A DNA stretch of 5,122 nucleotides from Alphaproteobacteria bacterium (GTDB lineage: Bacteria; Pseudomonadota; Alphaproteobacteria; Rhodospirillales; Rhodospirillaceae), in NCBI GenBank assembly GCA_003250275.1, contig QKGW01000069.1:1-5122 (forward strand), given 5' to 3'. A program made the position numbers and the translations under genes. Positions 1 to 5,122 of the stretch are shown here, piece by piece; position 1 is the first letter of the stretch; each line of letters begins with the position of its first letter. The notes below the pieces were generated by a model. The model worked only from the letters and a program-made list of their open reading frames with translations, had not been told where the DNA came from and ran no database searches.

Positions 1-412
1 GGTCGTAGCCGAGGCGCAGCATCTGCGGCAAAGCGATGAGGCCGAGCATCATGATCTCGCCGCCGATCACCCCGGCCATCGCCGCCATCAGCACCGCCAC
101 CGCGATCGTCTGGATCGCCACGCCGCCGCGCAGCCGCCCCGAGAGCAGCGCCATCGCGTCGAACAGGTCGTGCCCGACCCCGGCCTTCTCCATCACGCTC
201 GCCATCAGCACGAACAGCGGCACCGCGACGAAGGAATAGTGCTCAAGCACGCCGACGATCTGCCGCCCGACGAGGCCGAGCCCGGCCGGCCCGAAGTAGG
301 CGAGCGCGGTGACGATCGACACGGTGAGGGTGACGACGCCCAGGGGAATCCCCGCGAGCATCAGCACGAACAGCGAGGCGATGATGACGAGGGTGGCGGA
401 TTCGATCGGCAT
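1..412 (-). CDS. dctM: TRAP transporter large permease, DctM type (partial, N-terminal 137 residues)
   Basis: This is the large membrane subunit of a tripartite ATP-independent periplasmic (TRAP) transporter. The family forms the ion-coupled channel in the inner membrane that takes substrate from the periplasmic binding protein. I translated it by hand from the minus strand; the reading runs off the left edge of the window, and full-length relatives have about 420-450 residues. Hydrophobic segments lie near residues 5-40, 60-75 and 98-130. Family-typical stretches are VPLFVLMASVMEKAG (64-78), SGRLRGGVAI (91-100) and MLGLIALPQMLRLGYD (122-137); the last closely resembles the FcbT3/TakM branch. 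The ATG follows the TGA of the small-subunit gene with no base between. A GGAGGAG ribosome site (422-428) lies inside that gene's end, 9 nt before the ATG, so translation is probably coupled. The family call is secure; the substrate is unknown. Confidence 0.95.
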   Translation of the reverse strand, partial: MPIESATLVIIASLFVLMLAGIPLGVVTLTVSIVTALAYFGPAGLGLVGRQIVGVLEHYSFVAVPLFVLMASVMEKAGVGHDLFDAMALLSGRLRGGVAIQTIAVAVLMAAMAGVIGGEIMMLGLIALPQMLRLGYD

Positions 413-910
413 TCAGCCCTTCTCCTCCAGCCGGAATACGATCCGCGCGAGCCCCGCGAGCACCTGCAGCAGATAGAGCCCCGCGCCGATCACCAGGACG
501 ATCTTGAGCACCGTCGGTAGCGGCGAGTTGAACGCGGAGCCGGACTTGTCGACCCAGCGCAGCGACTTCGCCGCGAGATCCCAGCTCAGATAGACGAGCG
601 TGCCGATGGCGAAGCTCGCCACCGCCAGCGCGAGCGCGTCGAAGGCGCGGCGCAGGCCGGGCGGCATCAGGTCGGTGAGCAGGGTGATCGCGATGTGGCG
701 TTTTTCATGGAGGACGAAGCCGCCCGAGAGCGCCCATGCGGTGCCGCAGAGCGCGAGCACCAGTTCGTAGGACCAGATCGTCGGCGCGTGGAAGACGTAG
801 CGCAGCACCACCTCGTAGACCGACAGCAGCGCGACGACGAGATAGACGTGCATCGCCGCATGGCCGATGAACCGGTTGAGCGCGTCGACGGCGTTGCAAA
901 AGCTGCGCAT
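413..910 (-). CDS. dctQ: TRAP transporter small permease, DctQ type
   Basis: Small four-helix membrane subunit of the TRAP transporter, which partners the large subunit in the inner membrane. At 165 residues it has the usual length. Predicted membrane helices lie near residues 18-36, 49-67, 91-109 and 134-155. The family's conserved region after helix 1 is visible as LRYVF (36-40), then W46 and E49 of the IWSYEL stretch, with GG at 63-64 in helix 2. I chose the ATG at 910 because a GGAGG site (918-922) sits 7 nt before it. An in-frame ATG at 940 would add 10 residues, but it lies in the loop of a strong hairpin and has no good ribosome site. The stop codon abuts the start of the large-subunit gene. 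The gene lies 55 nt after the binding-protein gene, in the common P-Q-M order. No abnormal features were seen. Confidence 0.94.
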   Translation of the reverse strand: MRSFCNAVDALNRFIGHAAMHVYLVVALLSVYEVVLRYVFHAPTIWSYELVLALCGTAWALSGGFVLHEKRHIAITLLTDLMPPGLRRAFDALALAVASFAIGTLVYLSWDLAAKSLRWVDKSGSAFNSPLPTVLKIVLVIGAGLYLLQVLAGLARIVFRLEEKG

Positions 911-917
911 CGGGAGG

Positions 918-922
918 CCTCC
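918..922 (-). promoter_or_regulatory. Ribosome binding site that sets the dctQ start
   Basis: GGAGG on the minus strand, 7 nt before the ATG at 910. It is the near-perfect Shine-Dalgarno sequence that favours this start over the in-frame ATG at 940. It forms one half of a 10-bp palindrome (GGAGGCCTCC, 913-922), so local pairing could partly mask it. Confidence 0.75.
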
Positions 923-927
923 GTCGG

Positions 928-955
928 GCGGGACGGGCATCAGCGCCCGTCCCGC
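928..955 (-). promoter_or_regulatory. Intercistronic hairpin between dctP and dctQ
   Basis: A perfect inverted repeat with 11-bp GC-rich arms (GCGGGACGGGC at 928-938 and its complement at 945-955) and a 6-nt loop. It starts 10 nt after the binding-protein stop codon and ends 5 nt before the dctQ ribosome site. No T-run follows on the minus strand, so it is not a standard rho-independent terminator. The likely role is to protect the 3' end of the dctP message, or to attenuate, so that more binding protein than permease is made. That role is inference from position; the repeat itself is seen directly. Confidence 0.7.
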
Positions 956-965
956 GGGGTGGACG

Positions 966-2006
966 TCACTCTTGCAGCAGACCGAGGTCGGTCAGGAACT
1001 TCATGTGGGATTCGTAAGCCTCCTGAGCGAGCGGAGACTTCTCGGCGAAGCTCTTCCACGCGCCGACCGCGATCTTGCGGAACGCGTCGCGGTCCTTCTG
1101 CGGCCAGTCGACCACGTGCACCTTCGAGCCCGGCTGCTTGTCGCGGCGGACGAGCTTCTGGTCTTCGAGGTGGGCGACGCGGCGGAGGTCGTTGTAGGCG
1201 GCCTCGAACCACACCTCGAGCGAGGTCTGGGTCGCCTTGTCGAGCGAATCCCAGACCTTCTTGTTGATCGCGAACTCGAACACCGGGGTCGAGTGGAAGC
1301 CCGGATAGAGCGGGTACGGCGCGATGTCGTTGAAGCCCTGGGAGGCGTTGTTGGCGTAGGCCGCGGCGTCGGCGGCGTCGACCACGCCCTTCTCGAGCGC
1401 GGTGTAGACTTCCGAGAACGGCACCGCCACCGGCGTCGCGCCGGCACGGCGGAAGACCTCGGAGGAGAGCCCGGCAGGCGCGCGCACCTTCTTGCCCTTG
1501 AGCGCGGCGAGATCCTTGATCTCGACCTTGGAGACGAGCGATTCGAGGGTGTACGGCGCACAGCCGACGACGTGGACGCGGCCGTCGGAATACTTGTCGT
1601 GGAGCTTCTGCAGCAGCTGCTTGCCGCCGCCGATCGAGCACCACGCGGCCATCTGGTCGGGGTCGGAATAGCCGGCGGTGAGATCGCCGACGAAGGCGTA
1701 GGCCGGGTCCTTGCCGGAGTAGAAGATCGGCGAGACGAGATCGGCCTGGAGCACGCCGTCGGCGACCGCGTCGAGCACCTCGCGCGAGGGGACGATGGCG
1801 TTGGCGGGATAGGGCTCGAACTTGACCTTGCCGCCGGTCATCGCTTCGATCTTCGGCATCCACACTTCGGTGACGTGCCGGAAGACGAAGTCGCCGGCAT
1901 TCTGACCCATCTGGGCGCGCAGCACGGTCTGCGCGCCGGCGTCGGCAGCGGCGAGAATCCAACCCGCCGCGAGCACGGTACACAACGCTGTGGCTTTCGG
2001 TTTCAT
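966..2006 (-). CDS. dctP: TRAP transporter substrate-binding protein, DctP type (TakP/FcbT1-like)
   Basis: Exported solute-binding protein of the TRAP system; it captures an organic acid in the periplasm and delivers it to the DctQ-DctM membrane pair. It has 346 residues, normal for the family. A Sec signal peptide is clear: positive residues at 2-4, a hydrophobic core at about 7-21 and a likely cleavage after AGA (23-25). The mature part shows SGKDPAYAF (97-105), AWCSIGGGKQLLQKL (121-135), LKGKKVRAPAG (169-179) and ALEKGVVDAADA (203-214), the same motif order as in the TakP/FcbT1 branch. R175 matches the conserved arginine that pairs with the substrate carboxylate. Unlike TakP-type proteins, the position usually holding Glu-Trp is D213-A214, so ligand or metal contacts may differ. 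The start is supported by AAGGAGG (2014-2020), 7 nt before the ATG. It follows the ThDP-enzyme gene by 24 nt. The ligand is not predictable. Confidence 0.94.
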   Translation of the reverse strand: MKPKATALCTVLAAGWILAAADAGAQTVLRAQMGQNAGDFVFRHVTEVWMPKIEAMTGGKVKFEPYPANAIVPSREVLDAVADGVLQADLVSPIFYSGKDPAYAFVGDLTAGYSDPDQMAAWCSIGGGKQLLQKLHDKYSDGRVHVVGCAPYTLESLVSKVEIKDLAALKGKKVRAPAGLSSEVFRRAGATPVAVPFSEVYTALEKGVVDAADAAAYANNASQGFNDIAPYPLYPGFHSTPVFEFAINKKVWDSLDKATQTSLEVWFEAAYNDLRRVAHLEDQKLVRRDKQPGSKVHVVDWPQKDRDAFRKIAVGAWKSFAEKSPLAQEAYESHMKFLTDLGLLQE

Positions 2007-2013
2007 CTGTGTT

Positions 2014-2020
2014 CCTCCTT
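2014..2020 (-). promoter_or_regulatory. Strong ribosome binding site of dctP
   Basis: AAGGAGG on the minus strand, 7 nt before the dctP ATG, in the 24-nt gap after the ThDP-enzyme gene. It is the strongest Shine-Dalgarno match in the operon, which suits a binding protein that is normally made in excess over its permease. Confidence 0.8.
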
Positions 2021-2030
2021 CCCGACGCGG

Positions 2031-3773
2031 TCAGACCGGCCGGTCGCCCTGTTCAACCTTGAGGGTGCGGTTGTCGACCCCGGGCAGCATCCGAGCCGGA
2101 TCGCGGGTGACGACGACGTCGATCACCGAGGGCAGCTCGCGCTCGGCGATGGCGGCGCGCAACGCGGGCCCAAGCTCGGACGGCTCGGTGACGCGCACGC
2201 CGCGGCAGCCGAAATCGCGGGCGATCCCGGCGTAGTCCATTTCGATGAGGTCGGACGACTGGTAGCTGCCGAACATCGCGTGTTGCAGCGCCTTGACGTA
2301 GCCCGAGGCGGCGTTGTTGACCACGACCACGGTGCAGGCCGCCCCTGCGCGCCGTGCGGTTTCGAGTTCTCCCAGGGTCATGTTGAAGCCGCCGTCGCCG
2401 GTGATCGCAACCACCGGCTGTTCCGGATCGGCGAGCTGGGCGCCGATCGCGCCGGGCAAGCCGTAGCCGATCGAGGCGAACCCGCGGTCGGCGACGAAGC
2501 GGCGTCCGGCGGACTTGGTGTCGTAGAGCAGCCCGCCCCAGTGCCCGGCGAAGCCGCCGTCGGCGACCAGCACCGAGCGCTCGGGCATCGCGCCGTTGAT
2601 CTCGTTGAGGAGGCGGCCGATGTTGATCGGCTTTTCGTCGGTTTCGAGGCGGTCCGCCGCACCCTTGCGCCAGGCGGCCATGCGCACCGGCACCTCGGCG
2701 GCGTAATCCGCCCGCGCCGCGCGCACCCGCTCGCCCGGCCCGAGGGCGTGGGCGAGGTCCTCGAGGCCGAGGCGCGCGTCGCCGACCAGCGCGACGTCGG
2801 CGCGGGTGGTGCGGCCGATCTCCTCGGGCACGAGTTCGAGGTGGATCATCGGCACGTTGCCCTTGAACAGCTGGAAGCGCTTGGTCGCGATCTCGCCGAG
2901 CTTGCAGCCGACCACGAGCAGGCAGTCGCAGGCGTCGATGAGATCGTTGGCGATGCGCGAATAGCGCCCGAACAAGCCCGCCGACAGCGGATGGGTGCAG
3001 GCGATGCCGCCCTTGCCCGAGAGCGAGTGCGCGACCGGAATGCCGTAGCCCTCGGCGAGGGCGAGCAGCGCGTCGTAACCGTGCGAGAGGTGGATGCCGC
3101 CGCCGACCAGGATCAGCGGGCGCTTCGCGCGCGCCAGCAGCGCCGCGGCGCGTTCGACGTCGTCCGCCGCCGGGCGCGAGCGGAACGCCGGATAGCGCGT
3201 CGTCGCCGGGTCGATCCAGAGGTCGGCCTGGCTGAACTGGTGGACCTCGTGCGCGACGTCCTCGGGCACGTCGACCACCACCGGACCGGGGCGGCCCGAG
3301 GTCGCGACCGCGTAGGCCCGGCGCACCAGTTCGGGGACGCGGTGCACGCGCTCGACGCGGATCACCTCCTTCACCGCCGGGCGGAGGATGTCGACCTGGC
3401 GCGCCTCCTGGGTCATGTTCTTCCACGAGTGGTCGCGGTGGGTGTCGCCGGTGAACACCACCAGGGGCACGCCCGCGTTGGTGCTTTCGAGGAGAGCGGT
3501 GACGAGGTTGGTCGCGCCCGGCCCGAGGGTCGCGTCGCACACGCCGGGGCGGCCCGCGACCCGTGCCCACGCGTCGGCGGCGAAGCAACCGGTGCGCTCG
3601 TCGTTGATCAGGGTGTGGGTGAGGCCCTTGCCGCGCACCGCCTCGTAGAACGGCAGCAGCTGGAAGCCGCCCATGCCGAACATCGGGCCGACCTCCGCCC
3701 GTTCGAGGATTTCGACGATCGCCGCGCCGCCGCTCAGTGCGACCTTCGGATCGTTGTCGCCGGTGTCGTTCAT
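2031..3773 (-). CDS. Thiamine-diphosphate-dependent enzyme, acetolactate synthase/decarboxylase superfamily
   Basis: Cytoplasmic ThDP enzyme of the acetolactate synthase-like group (COG0028), which cleaves or joins carbon bonds next to a carbonyl, usually of 2-oxo acids. It has 580 residues in the usual three domains: an N-terminal Pyr domain (about 10-175), a central domain (about 200-345) and a C-terminal PP domain (about 380-560). Numbered from this start, E59 in the DERTG stretch is the catalytic glutamate that activates the cofactor, and DATLGPGATN (80-89) is the conserved loop after it. The cofactor/Mg motif runs from GDGGF (459-463) to the NN pair at 486-487. I prefer the ATG at 3773: an AAAGG site (3783-3787) lies 9 nt upstream, whereas the in-frame ATG at 3782 touches that site and would add 3 residues. 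Motif spellings differ from biosynthetic IlvB (DER, not HEQ), and the operon holds no small subunit, so a catabolic role on the transported acid is more likely. The exact reaction is unknown. Confidence 0.9.
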   Translation of the reverse strand: MNDTGDNDPKVALSGGAAIVEILERAEVGPMFGMGGFQLLPFYEAVRGKGLTHTLINDERTGCFAADAWARVAGRPGVCDATLGPGATNLVTALLESTNAGVPLVVFTGDTHRDHSWKNMTQEARQVDILRPAVKEVIRVERVHRVPELVRRAYAVATSGRPGPVVVDVPEDVAHEVHQFSQADLWIDPATTRYPAFRSRPAADDVERAAALLARAKRPLILVGGGIHLSHGYDALLALAEGYGIPVAHSLSGKGGIACTHPLSAGLFGRYSRIANDLIDACDCLLVVGCKLGEIATKRFQLFKGNVPMIHLELVPEEIGRTTRADVALVGDARLGLEDLAHALGPGERVRAARADYAAEVPVRMAAWRKGAADRLETDEKPINIGRLLNEINGAMPERSVLVADGGFAGHWGGLLYDTKSAGRRFVADRGFASIGYGLPGAIGAQLADPEQPVVAITGDGGFNMTLGELETARRAGAACTVVVVNNAASGYVKALQHAMFGSYQSSDLIEMDYAGIARDFGCRGVRVTEPSELGPALRAAIAERELPSVIDVVVTRDPARMLPGVDNRTLKVEQGDRPV

Positions 3774-3782
3774 GCCCGCCAT

Positions 3783-3787
3783 CCTTT
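3783..3787 (-). promoter_or_regulatory. Ribosome binding site that sets the ThDP-enzyme start
   Basis: AAAGG on the minus strand, just after the stop codon of the upstream gene. It is 9 nt before the ATG at 3773 but directly touches the ATG at 3782. This spacing is the reason for choosing the shorter protein. Confidence 0.55.
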
Positions 3788-3789
3788 CG

Positions 3790-4572
3790 TCACTGCGCCC
3801 GCACCGCGTCCACCGCGGCGCGCAACGCCATGCCTTCGGTCACACCCAGCGCCGCCGCCGTGGCGTTGACCGCCGAGACCACGCCGGTCTCCCAACTCGA
3901 CCGCGCGTCGCCGATGCGCGCGCTCCATGCGTCCACCGCCACCGCGGCGATCTCCTGGGCGTCGAGCACCGCGAGCCGTGCGACGCCCGCGTCGTCGATG
4001 CCGCGCCCGGCGTCGTTGAAACTGATGAACCGCGGCCGCGCCTTCGCCGCGCGGGCGACGTCGTGGCCCGGCAGGCCGCCGTGCGAGCCGGTAACGACGA
4101 TCAGGCCGTCGTCGACCGCGGCGAGATCGGAGGCGCTGTCGAGGCCGACGACGCCCGCGTCGAGCGGAAACCGCCCGGCCACGAACGCCGCCTGCGCCAC
4201 CGTCGGGGCGTCGCGCATCGGCGCACACGCGAACAGCGCGGCGATCTGGCCGACGGGCCGGTCGGCCTGCGCGCCGAGATCGTTGGCGGCGCGGTTGAGG
4301 CGGCTGACGCGGCCGCGCGCGAGCATGTCGAGGGGGTCGCCGATACGGGCGCTGTCGTGGGCGACGGCGGCGGCGGGTACGCCCGCGGCCTGGAGCAGGA
4401 TCAGCGACCGCACCCCGGCGTCGTCGAGGCCGACCCCGGCGTCGTGAAAGATCACCGAGGCGACGCCGCACGAGAGCGCGTAGCGCGCGGTGATCGGCCC
4501 GCCGTGGGAACCGACGACGACGTGACGGCCGCGGCACGCCGCGGTAAGTTCGGTGACCGAGCCGAAATGCAT
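3790..4572 (-). CDS. Two-repeat protein of unknown function, first gene of the operon
   Basis: I do not recognise this 260-residue protein. It has no signal peptide and no membrane helix, so it is probably cytoplasmic. It consists of two diverged copies of one unit, about residues 3-113 and 144-257, joined by a linker of about 30 residues. Shared motifs are GSHGG (21-25 and 162-166), (H/N)DAGxGxDDAGV (43-54 and 186-197) and SARIGD (74-79 and 217-222). From the second motif onward the offset is a constant 143 residues. Such an arrangement suggests a pseudo-twofold fold with a paired site made by the His, Asp and Arg residues, but no activity can be read from it. The ATG at 4572 has an AAGGG site (4580-4584) 7 nt upstream. 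It is the promoter-proximal gene, its stop lies 16 nt before the ThDP-enzyme start, and it probably acts on the same substrate route. Coding is supported by GC-rich third positions and by conserved internal motifs. Confidence 0.85.
   Translation of the reverse strand: MHFGSVTELTAACRGRHVVVGSHGGPITARYALSCGVASVIFHDAGVGLDDAGVRSLILLQAAGVPAAAVAHDSARIGDPLDMLARGRVSRLNRAANDLGAQADRPVGQIAALFACAPMRDAPTVAQAAFVAGRFPLDAGVVGLDSASDLAAVDDGLIVVTGSHGGLPGHDVARAAKARPRFISFNDAGRGIDDAGVARLAVLDAQEIAAVAVDAWSARIGDARSSWETGVVSAVNATAAALGVTEGMALRAAVDAVRAQ
3802..4143 (-). repeat. Internal coding repeat, copy 2 (residues 144-257)
   Basis: Second copy of the unit in the two-repeat protein. Hand alignment to copy 1 gives 11 identities in 21 residues around GSHGG and 12 in 22 around DAGxGxDDAGV. 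One two-residue length difference lies between those blocks. Some similarity survives at DNA level around 3987-4017 versus 4418-4448. Confidence 0.75.
4234..4566 (-). repeat. Internal coding repeat, copy 1 (residues 3-113)
   Basis: First copy of the unit in the two-repeat protein. It carries H23 in GSHGG, H43-D44 and D50-D51 in the second motif, and R76 and D79 in SARIGD. In copy 2 His43 is replaced by Asn, while the remaining motif residues are kept. Confidence 0.75.
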
Positions 4573-4685
4573 GTTCCCGCCCTTGTTTTCCGTTCTCCGA
4601 AATTTTATTTTTGTTTAATCGAACGTGGGCGCGAATTCCGTCATTTCAAGACCAGCCCTGGAAACCGGACGTTGCGTGAGGACGA
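4573..4685. promoter_or_regulatory. Divergent promoter region between the TRAP operon and iclR-type gene
   Basis: This 113-bp gap separates the two divergent units and should hold both promoters. Positions 4601-4619 form the only AT-rich stretch in an otherwise very GC-rich window. A possible rightward sigma-70 promoter is TTGTTT (4583-4588), a 17-nt spacer and TATTTT (4606-4611). For the leftward operon an ATAAAAT-like -10 is visible in the same stretch, but without a convincing -35. Weak symmetrical elements are CGTTC/GAACG (4591-4595 and 4621-4625) and CCAG-CC-CTGG (4652-4661). Either could belong to an IclR-type operator, which is usually a short palindrome near the promoter. The role of the gap is well supported by gene layout; the individual boxes are guesses. 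Confidence 0.5.
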
Positions 4686-5122
4686 ATGCCGGCCGCATCT
4701 CCCCAAAAAGGCGAACACCAGAACGTCGCGCGCGCGGCGCAGGTGATGTCGGCGCTCGCCGGCGAGCACGCGCAGGGTATGCGCCTCACCGACGTCGCCG
4801 AGGCGACCGGGCTCGGCACCGCCACCGTGCACCGCCTGCTCGCCGGGCTGGTGCGCCACGGCTTCGTCGACCAGCACGGCAACCGCTACTTCCTCGGCCT
4901 CCAGCTGATCGGCTGGGCGGCGGCGGCGACCGGGCGCTACGGCCTCGCGCCGTTCACCGACGTGAGCCTCGAACGCCTGTGCGTCGAAACCGGCGACACC
5001 GTCTATTTCAGCCTGATCTCGGGGCTCGATTCGGTGTGCGTCGACCGCCGCGAGGGCACCTATCCGATCAAGACCCTCACCCTCGCGGTGGGGGATCGCC
5101 GCCCCTTGGGCGTCGGCGCGGG
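4686..5122 (+). CDS. IclR-family transcriptional regulator (partial, N-terminal 145 residues)
   Basis: DNA-binding regulator of the IclR family, translated by hand; it runs off the right edge (full length usually about 250-280 residues). The N-terminal winged helix-turn-helix spans about residues 13-75. It starts with QNVARAAQVMSAL, has the recognition part TGLGTATVHRLLAGLVRHGF (41-60) and ends in the wing and YFLGLQLIGWA. The effector-binding domain begins near residue 88 and shows the family hallmarks TGDTVYFSL (102-110), DSVCVDRREG (115-124) and the RPLGVGAG stretch from 139 to the edge. The ATG at 4686 has a GAGG site (4678-4681) only 4 nt upstream, which is rather close, but the start agrees with the family's N-terminus. 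Transcribed away from the TRAP operon, it is the likely local regulator. IclR proteins act as repressors or activators and sense small, often acidic or aromatic, metabolites. Which mode applies here is unknown. Confidence 0.93.
   Translation, partial: MPAASPQKGEHQNVARAAQVMSALAGEHAQGMRLTDVAEATGLGTATVHRLLAGLVRHGFVDQHGNRYFLGLQLIGWAAAATGRYGLAPFTDVSLERLCVETGDTVYFSLISGLDSVCVDRREGTYPIKTLTLAVGDRRPLGVGA

Noticed and set aside
910..940. Ten-residue N-terminal extension of DctQ from the ATG at 940
   Set aside because: That ATG is in the loop of a strong hairpin and lacks a good ribosome site, while the ATG at 910 has GGAGG at ideal spacing.
928..955. Rho-independent terminator after dctP
   Set aside because: The stem is strong but no T-run follows on the minus strand, and the permease genes downstream must still be transcribed.
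867..3869. A 1000-codon open frame on the plus strand, antisense to dctP and the ThDP-enzyme gene
   Set aside because: Its product is rich in Arg, Gly, Asp, Glu, Val and His without any recognisable domain, and it crosses two well-supported genes and their gap. Long antisense frames arise automatically from strong GC bias at third codon positions.
4644..4664. TTTC/GAAA inverted repeat as an IclR operator
   Set aside because: The arms are only 4 bp and share no centre with the nearby CCAG/CTGG symmetry, so this is not better than chance.
3673..4746. A 357-codon plus-strand open frame opposite the two-repeat protein gene
   Set aside because: Low-complexity, Arg-rich product with no motif; it crosses the divergent promoter gap and overlaps the start of the IclR gene. 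The opposite strand has conserved internal repeats and a ribosome site.
4641..4882. Two 78-codon minus-strand frames opposite the IclR-family gene
   Set aside because: They are antisense to the helix-turn-helix coding region, have no recognisable product, and are explained by GC bias.

Overview
The window is very GC-rich, with G or C at nearly every third codon position. It carries a compact five-gene leftward (minus-strand) cluster and a divergent rightward regulator. Codon use, the TRAP transporter type and the IclR regulator fit a GC-rich proteobacterium, most likely an alphaproteobacterium. That assignment is inference from style, not from a marker gene.

Minus strand, in order of transcription: (1) 4572-3790, a 260-residue protein I cannot name, built from two diverged copies of one roughly 115-residue unit; (2) 3773-2031, a thiamine-diphosphate (ThDP) dependent enzyme of the acetolactate synthase/decarboxylase superfamily; (3) 2006-966, an exported TRAP solute-binding protein (DctP type, closest in layout to the TakP/FcbT1 branch); (4) 910-413, the small TRAP membrane subunit (DctQ); (5) 412-1, the N-terminal third of the large TRAP membrane subunit (DctM), cut by the window edge. 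Gaps are 16, 24, 55 and 0 nt, so the five genes look like one operon. The 55-nt gap after dctP holds a perfect 11-bp hairpin, the only strong RNA structure I found.

Plus strand: 4686-5122 encodes the N-terminal 145 residues of an IclR-family regulator, cut by the window edge. The 113-bp gap 4573-4685 between the two divergent units contains the only AT-rich stretch of the window and is the probable site of both promoters and of regulator binding.

Working model (inference): the TRAP system imports a carboxylate, the ThDP enzyme cleaves or decarboxylates it or a derivative, the two-repeat protein performs an unknown linked step, and the IclR protein controls the operon in response to the substrate. 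The substrate cannot be read from the sequence. The item most likely to be undescribed is the two-repeat protein with its paired GSHGG, DAGxGxDDAGV and SARIGD motifs. No RNA genes, mobile elements, CRISPR arrays or rho-independent terminators were seen.
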